This document shows, in pieces, positions 58,001 to 64,000 of a DNA stretch of 64,000 bases (position 1 is its first letter; each line of letters begins with the position of its first letter). A program made the position numbers and the translations under genes. Source of the DNA: Batrachochytrium dendrobatidis JAM81 (Eukaryota; Chytridiomycota; Chytridiomycetes; Rhizophydiales); the NCBI RefSeq assembly GCF_000203795.2, contig NW_006281104.1, positions 309,993 through 373,992 on the forward strand. The letters are read 5' to 3'. The notes under the pieces were generated by a model that saw nothing but the letters and a program-made list of their open reading frames with translations, ran no database searches and was not told where the DNA came from.

Positions 58001-58326
58001 AAAGTTACAATCTAATTTACTGTCTGGTACACTAGGCACAAGATCCATCGCGACTAGTTCGCCTACAAGTTCTGGATGCCTTTGCCACACTTCGGTCTAG
58101 CAATACTATCAATCAAACACAAGTTCAAGGAAAACGTGGTCGGCATTCGGGATCGCGACTGGAAGCATTCATTCATGAGCTCAATAAAGTCGATTTGGAT
58201 GAGATACGGCTTCGATGCGAGCCTGAATATCTGTATCAGGAAGCATTGGATATGGATGCAAGTGTGCTAACGGAAACTAACGAAGCTGGTAGCGGCAACA
58301 ATGTACTTTATTGTTATGATTGCTAA
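55028..58326 (+). CDS. HEAT-repeat protein, possibly BRAT1-like (at least 810 aa, at least 10 exons)
   Basis: Exons 55028-55102, 55203-55322, 55405-55673, 55730-55796, 55929-56171, 56261-56800, 56869-57120, 57234-57455, 57563-57916 and 58036-58326 join to exactly 811 codons. The product is a chain of HEAT/armadillo helices throughout (RITSLALRFIGRLVFSA, RLVQHRASDALKRLI, SEAFVRRSAIGLVSTLSKD, DLEVRVQAVLLLLAFF, SRLVRLQVLDAFATL). The end (AFIHELNKVDLDEIRLRCEP..LYQEALDMD) and the size recall BRAT1, a partner of the Integrator nuclease module, but this was judged by eye. A proteasome-chaperone-like PSMD5 was considered; it is shorter. The start is uncertain: the frame opens further upstream except for one TGA near 54953. 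Confidence 0.6.
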
Positions 58327-58625
58327 TGGGCAGTATTTACTCGGGATTTTCCTGGCATGCATACTTCAATTAAATATTATTTTCCTATTCCATGTAATGG
58401 ATGGCGATTAAGACTGGTGATAAAGGGAATGAAGATTGTCATCAACCTTGTAAACGGAGAATCCATGTTTTAAACTGTTTTTTTTATCGAGTTTATTTGT
58501 ATTAGAATGTGGTCAAAACACAGCAAAATTGGGTTGAAATATAAATAAATATTTTTCATCACTTTTGTGTTGAGCAATTGAATTGACTAAATTTGTAGAA
58601 AACCTTTCAAATAACCTGATAGACA

Positions 58626-59898
58626 ATGAAGTTGAAGCGACACAAGACCAATCGCAGATATATGGCGGTTTACCAAAATATGTTTGGATTCAGACAACCT
58701 TATCAAGTGTTAAGTATGGACATTGATTCGATGATTAAATAATAATGATCTGTTCATCTATTTGATACTGACATGTGTTGCCAACACATTACCATTACTT
58801 TAGTTGATGGCAATTTTTTGCAGATTGCAAAGCAAACTAAAAAAGACTTGGATACTGCTTTGCCAACACTACTCAATGGCCAGGTGCGAATGAGTAAGTT
58901 TTCAAACAAGGTGCAAGCCATACTTGATTTTATATCCATTATTCTAACTGGCGTTTACACATTTTTTACAAACTAGTGACAACGTATTGCTGCTATGCAG
59001 AACTTCGTAAACTTGGAGGTGAGCTTAGACCTACTGCAGCTATGGCAAAAACATTTGAAAAGCGTCGATGCACACATCAGCCTGCAGTATCAGCCAAAGA
59101 GTGTCTTAAAGAAATAATTGGTATAGTCATCTTGCAGAATATTATTTTGGATGCCATAATTACTTGGAGTGGTTTGAGCCAATTTATTGATTTCAAATGT
59201 ATGTCTAGGTGAAACCAATCAGTTCAACTATGCAGTTGCTACACAAGATCAGGAGCTAAGAGCATATCTAAGATCCATTCCAGGAGTGCCGCTTATCTAC
59301 ATTAATAAGAGCGTGATGATTTTGGAACCCATATCGATTGCAACATTGAAAAAAGTTGACGAGGTATTATTTTAGAATTGAATTATCTCTAGATTCTATC
59401 GGTACAACCCAGCTAACACATTTTGACTGTATTTTGATGGCTTGATAGATAGAAGTGAGTAAAACACTGCCAAAATCCAACGAGATTGCTATTTCAAAGG
59501 AAGAGCAAGATCAGATCTTGCAAGTTCCTGTTAAAAAACGAAAGCGAGCAAGTGAGCCCAACCCACTTTCTGTGAAACGTAAAAAACCAGTAAATCCAGC
59601 TCAGAAAACGTTAAAATCCGACAAAAAACCTTTAATCAAAACAACCCAAGATGGAGCAAACACTGAGCTGATTGCACAATCATCGGAATGTATGCCTTTG
59701 GATCAGTCCAACAAAGATTGCGATACTTTAGATGAATTTTGTAAAGACTCTGCTGAAAAGGAACCCCTAACAAACACCACAGACACTATACAAAAGCCTG
59801 CACGCAAGCGTCGTCGTAGACGAAAGCCCAATAGTGCAGCAGAAGGAATAGCGGGTGAGTCCGATAAAGCCGAAGATAAAAGCGACTGTCTTGAATAA
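58626..59898 (+). CDS. UTP23: rRNA-processing protein Utp23 (308 aa, 5 exons)
   Basis: Exons 58626-58713, 58804-58893, 58977-59120, 59209-59363 and 59449-59898 join to exactly 309 codons. The N-terminus is the family signature (KRHKTNRRYMAVYQNMFGFRQPYQVL). It is followed by a PIN domain: IDGNFLQIA, a CCHC-type zinc site (YCCYAELRKLG, RRCTHQ, AKECL), and NYAVATQDQELRAYLRSIPGVPLIYI. The C-terminal 150 residues are Lys-rich and disordered with bipartite nuclear-signal-like clusters (KKRKRASEPN, KPARKRRRRRK). Utp23 sits in the small-subunit processome, where it helps release snR30. In this family the PIN site is usually not a competent nuclease; only the first Asp is clearly seen here. Confidence 0.92.
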
Positions 59899-60133
59899 AC
59901 TTGTGTTGATTGGACTGTTTATGCGTATCCAAATTTGTAATGATTTCTGAATATATGAAATCAGCCTGAAAAACAAGATCTGTTTTTTCTTGACTTTCTT
60001 CCACACTTTTGGGCTGAATCAACTTCAACATTGCAAGTTCTTTAATAATCCATCAGCTAATAGTAAACAAAATAGTTCTAAATCCTTTAATTCTGTTAAT
60101 CTTATTGAAACCTTTAGTATATCCACACCAGTC

Positions 60134-61455
60134 ATGCTTCAGTCAGTAATCGGCAATATCATGAGCGTGCCATTGGAAGACACTTTCCTTTTACTAGCTT
60201 ATAAGGGTGGAGATCTTCTTTTGCCATATGTTAAACCCATGGAAGACCTCGTCTTAGCTCTTCTTGATCGTCACTTTCCAATTCAGAGCGCACTTTTCTT
60301 TGACTGGGTTCGCACACACCAAAGCCCACTTGCATCTAAACTTGCTCTTATGAATCCCATTCATGTCGCACTCGTCATTATTGCTTACCTTTCAATTGTT
60401 TTTGTTGGCTGTATTGTCATGCGTGGGTTTTCAAAGTTTACTCTTTACACGTACTCTTTCTTTCACAACTTGTTTCTGACAGCCTTGAGTGCCTACATGG
60501 CGTATCGAACTTTGGTTTTGTGTAAGAAACATCACATTCGTATATTCCAGTTTGATAATTCCGTTGATCATAGCGATGCTGCATTGGATGTAAGTTTATT
60601 TTGCAGATCTATTTATTTGTGATTAAATCTAATTATACCAGATGATTTAAACATTGGAAATTTGATTCTAACTTGTAATATACAACAACACTGTCGACTT
60701 TATACCACCTGTGATCTCTGATCTTTACATTGCTGCTTTAAATATGGCTCATCAGTTGGCCAAGATTCTCTGGCTGTTTTACTTTTCTAAAGTTCCAGAA
60801 TTCATCGACACTGTAAGCTTCTCATTTATTGTTGCATCTTTTGATTGAGTATTTTTATTGAATCTAATGTTTCATGTATGTTGTGATCATGTTGTTTAGT
60901 TTATTATGATTTTAAAAAAAAACTTTCATCAAGTGTCGTTTTTGCATGTATATCATCATGCCTCGATTCTTGCTGTCCAGTAAGTCTTGAATACAATTAA
61001 CCAACGAGTTTAGAATTGTTTGATCATGCACTTACCTTTTATGCACCATGGTCAACTGTGCTGAATCTATCGATTTATTTAGGTGGTTGGTTGTGATGTG
61101 GGCACCAGGAGGTGAAAGCGCTCTTTCTGTTTTTCTCAACTCATCTGTTCATGTAGTCATGTATGGCTACTACCTTTGTATGGCAATGGGCTGGAAATGC
61201 GTGTCGTCAATCAAACCTTTTATTACCTTGTTTCAAATGGGCCAGTTTTGCTACTTGATGGCACAGGGTATTACTGGATGGTATGAATCCAGTCAAGATC
61301 CAACGTATACAAACTATCCTCCACTTTTGGCTGCTATGCTTGTGTTTTATATGATGAGTATGCTGGCGCTTTTTGGCAACTTTTTGGTCAAGGATCGCAG
61401 ACGGGCTGCCAAGGTTCGTCTGGATGCCAAAATCAAGGCAAACAAATCGCAATGA
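60134..61455 (+). CDS. ELO-family very-long-chain fatty acid elongase (4 exons)
   Basis: Exons 60134-60589, about 60670-60812, 60900-60979 and 61083-61455. The start is the ATG opening MLQSVIGNIMSVPLEDTF. Several membrane helices are visible (HVALVIIAYLSIVFVGCIVM, LYTYSFFHNLFLTALSAYM). The KNFHQVSFLHVYHHASI segment holds the catalytic HxxHH box. The C-terminus is basic and Lys-rich (KIKANKSQ), fitting an ER retrieval signal. The enzyme is the condensing 3-ketoacyl-CoA synthase of fatty acid elongation in the ER. The acceptor of the second exon is unclear. A branch-like TTCTAAC lies at about 60664, but no AG follows before the open frame (YNNTVDFIPPVISDLY). Either a non-AG acceptor or a base error must be assumed. 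Confidence 0.88.
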
Positions 61456-61653
61456 TAAAATGGTTACTGGGTAATGGTTTTATTTGAGGGTTTTTAGTCC
61501 AGTGGTTTAAGATGAGGTGCTGAAAGCAACAAAATGATATTTGGATGTAAAAGTCCTTGTATAGCATTCGCTACTTGAACCATGCTCAAATAAATATCAT
61601 TATAACCTACTGACTTTAACATTTAATCGATGCACAATCACTTGATTTGTAAT

Positions 61654-63350
61654 TTATGCCTCACATGTATGGTTTGGTGCTAACCGCCATTTCATCATAT
61701 CAAGTAAAGCTAAAAATCATAAAATCATAAAAACCCAAGATCAATGCAAATACACGACAGAGTATGAATTTACAGCAATCAGTGCACATTACCTGCATAT
61801 AACATCCAACATGCTGCCATAACAAAAATATGCCAGTTCATATGGCTATGAAATGCCAAATCAAAAAACCCTGGTGCAAATCTAAATCACAAAAATTACA
61901 ACGAGTTTGTAGCCATTATGTTTATACATTTGAACAACACAGCCAACGGAATTTACGTACCGTTCAGGAATACGAAATACATAAATAATCACACCAAATG
62001 TATATAAAAAAAGCATGAGCAAGATTCCTGGAATGGCAAAACTTGTGTGAATGCTAGGCAAGTTTTTGACGCCGTGAATAGCCAAGTAATACATGATTGG
62101 AGCACAGCTGCATGCACCACTGCTCAAATATACAATTGCCCTTCCAGCACGGAATGAAGCGCCGCTCCAAAACCTAAATGTTTTAAATAAAATTACTTGG
62201 CAGATCTTAAAGCAGCACATATTTCCAAAAAACTCACTTGAATATGGGTCCAATAATTCCAACAAGATTAACGACGACTAAAGCAGATATCCACCCAATA
62301 CGAGCATTGGGATCGCAATATAGAAAGTAATATGCAGTAGTGGCCGATCCACCAAAAATAGAGGCAGATATGCCAGAGTAATCTAGACACCCAAAAAAAA
62401 TAAACACGGTGGGTGATACGCCCAAATGCATATGAAATAAGCTGGATGTAATGAATGTATATGCAGCACATCCCAAGTAGACTGATATTGCTATATAGTC
62501 AGCATATGTTGCGTTAGGGTGGAGATCATAATAAATTAGATGCAAGATCATTCCTGTCATTGCTATAAAAAATGGAGCAAGATGTGTCCATATATTTCCC
62601 TATTTCAGCATATCATACATGGTAGCAGAATAGTTGTCAACTTTCCTAAAGACACGATTTGTACATTGCAGTTCTAATCATGCACCTACAGTTTCATTAT
62701 GCAAGTGTAGAGTTGAGATCCAAGCCTCCTTGTATGTCTGATGTGCACGATATCTAATGTTCAAGTTGTTGCCAGATAAAATATAACATTAGCAAACGAA
62801 TCGACGAGTGTCGAATTGATAAAATTTGCAATTGAATTGTGCCAAAGGCAAGCAACTCGCTAAGCTGATTAATGAAGGCACATTCGATCCAACATTGCAA
62901 TGATTGAAAAGACCAATAAAATGGAGTAAAGCGACACATGCAATAAGAATATCGGATAAATAAGAGAGATCTGGGATTGGAATTTGAGAGTAGTTACTTT
63001 GTTAGAATGCAATCATTGTCCTTCAAGTACTCGGGACACTCATCGAATTTGTAATAGACTAAACGGTTAGAAGACCACCAAGGAAGCATCTGAGCAGTTT
63101 CATGCTCCTGATGTCGTTTTTCTGCATCGTCTTTAAACAAGCCAGACATGGAATGGGTCAACGTAGTAGTAGAATCTAGACTGACAGCTCGCTCAGTCAA
63201 GGAATGTGCCATGGTAGACTTGCGCACTCTAATAGATGAAGATTCTGAAGTGAGAGAGGTAGTGGCAGAGCTACTAGTTGAAAAGGATTCATTAGTGGGG
63301 TTTCCAGACCTAGGCCTTTTGTAGGCTACAGGACGATAGTCAGTATGCAT
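61654..63350 (-). CDS. PAQR/Izh-type seven-helix membrane protein (378 aa, 6 exons)
   Basis: Exons 63350-62998, 62753-62690, 62599-62238, 62173-61961, 61881-61793 and 61709-61654 join to exactly 379 codons. The start ATG gives MHTDYRPVAYKRPRS. A Ser-rich cytosolic N-terminus is followed by YYKFDECPEYLKDNDCILTKYR and LHLHNETGNIWTHL, both PAQR signatures. Seven membrane helices follow, with the conserved SLFHMH, the DYSGIS Asp, and the C-terminal HSHMNWH, whose His residues complete the zinc site. Fungal members (Izh1-4) affect zinc and sterol homeostasis; animal ones bind adiponectin or progestins and act as ceramidases. The intron 62754-62997 is about 240 nt, longer than most. Confidence 0.9.
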
Positions 63351-63586
63351 CGTTGTGGAGTTCAAGATTGAATTCACCAATCAAAAGTGTGTTTGCACTC
63401 GGCCTGTTGCATCTGCACGATACTCGATGACTGGACATGCATTTAGTCTACAAAAGTCTATCTACCGACCATGAGCAGTACTCGAGCTTATTTGCGTACT
63501 ATTCTCATCCAACCACTCTCCCACGTGTAATCTCGTTATGCTTTCCCGTTGCACAAGTTCATGTGGATTATTACTATCGAGTTTAT

Positions 63587-64000
63587 TTATTCTGTGGGTT
63601 TGGCACATTTGCGATACTCGGTGACTTTGGTCTTTGGACATACCATTTCTTCCCATGATATCGGCACCATTGTGCATCCTGTGTTGAATCATGACCATCA
63701 ATCAGTCGAGTTTAAGAATATAATCATTACAGTTTATAAATGTTACCTGCAAGACTTTGTGCAAACACAACTCCCAGTTCATTCTGCGCTGTTGACAAGT
63801 GATAAGATCGTGCATCTCCTAATGACAGCACTTTGGCCCTATACAAACTCGTTAGGTAACGCCAATAGTGTACATAGTAATGCATCATCTAGAGCCTAGC
63901 AGCTCACACCAACAGCTTCCAATGACTTTATTTAGTCAATGCTTCAACTCACCTAACAATATCTCCAGGTCGAAACGATCGGTAAATCTGTACTTTATCC
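63587..64000 (-). CDS. CSL4: Exosome complex component Csl4, C-terminal part (runs off the window)
   Basis: Three exons are visible: one from the window edge to 63953, then 63838-63747, then 63678-63587. The joined frame reads [32 protein letters not shown], then [27 protein letters not shown] and stop. This is the end of the S1 domain and the terminal zinc-ribbon region of Csl4/EXOSC1. Of the usual zinc-site Cys residues, two (CTMVP and VCPKT) are seen here plus one in RKCAKP. Csl4 is a cap subunit of the nine-subunit RNA exosome core that guides RNA to the catalytic Rrp44/Rrp6. The 5' part lies beyond position 64000. The gene ends 237 bp upstream of the PAQR start, in tandem. Confidence 0.9.

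Overview
The window is nuclear DNA of a zoosporic (chytrid-type) fungus. It is AT-rich and gene-dense. Genes are split by short GT-AG introns of about 50-150 nt with CTAAC-like branch points. The protein set is typical of fungi and opisthokonts: eIF4G, Sec2, Fes1, Utp23, ELO, Csl4 and Atp20. The left end carries small secreted proteins with near-identical signal peptides (MKLSI..LLSSILA) next to Crinkler-type sequence. That combination points to Batrachochytrium or a close relative; this is inference, since no marker gene is present.

Left accessory region (1-8.6 kb). Two paralogous secreted-protein genes (165-1097 + and 3874-4470 -) face each other and share an almost identical promoter and TATA box. 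Between and beyond them lie a ubiquitin-like Crinkler header ORF (2748-3074), decayed coding sequence (3144-3467), gene-free spacers built of TGAT/ATCA/CAAT words, and a Crinkler NTPase-nuclease body (6420-8560 -) with no visible header and one frame break.

Housekeeping region (8.9-64 kb). In order: TBCC (-), eIF4G (-), an SMP+START+GOLD lipid-transfer protein (-), a 2-Cys peroxiredoxin (-), an AARSD1-like tRNA editing protein (+), Fes1 (+), Sec2 (-), an unknown 199-aa protein (+), an AFG2B/SPATA5L1-like AAA ATPase (-), a COX14-like protein (+), ATP synthase subunit g (-), a Q-rich repeat protein (+), a disordered 790-aa protein (-), the ASCC3/Slh1 helicase (+), TTC27/Emw1 (-), a HEAT-repeat protein perhaps BRAT1-like (+), Utp23 (+), an ELO elongase (+), a PAQR/Izh receptor-like protein (-) and the C-terminal part of exosome Csl4 (-, runs off the window). 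Exon joins were checked by reading phase. Nearly every multi-exon model closes exactly to a whole number of codons.

Main themes. (1) Translation and ribosome quality control is well represented (eIF4G, AARSD1, ASCC3, Utp23, Csl4, AFG2B, Fes1), but as neighbours rather than a functional cluster. (2) Lipid handling is represented by SMP-START-GOLD, ELO and PAQR. (3) Three 1-nt frame breaks, two in eIF4G and one in the Crinkler body, each need one extra base in a short homopolymer, which suggests consensus errors rather than pseudogenes. (4) There are two dispersed non-coding elements: a 263-bp pair about 95% identical, and a roughly 45-bp element in four copies. No tRNA, rRNA, CRISPR or complete transposon was seen.
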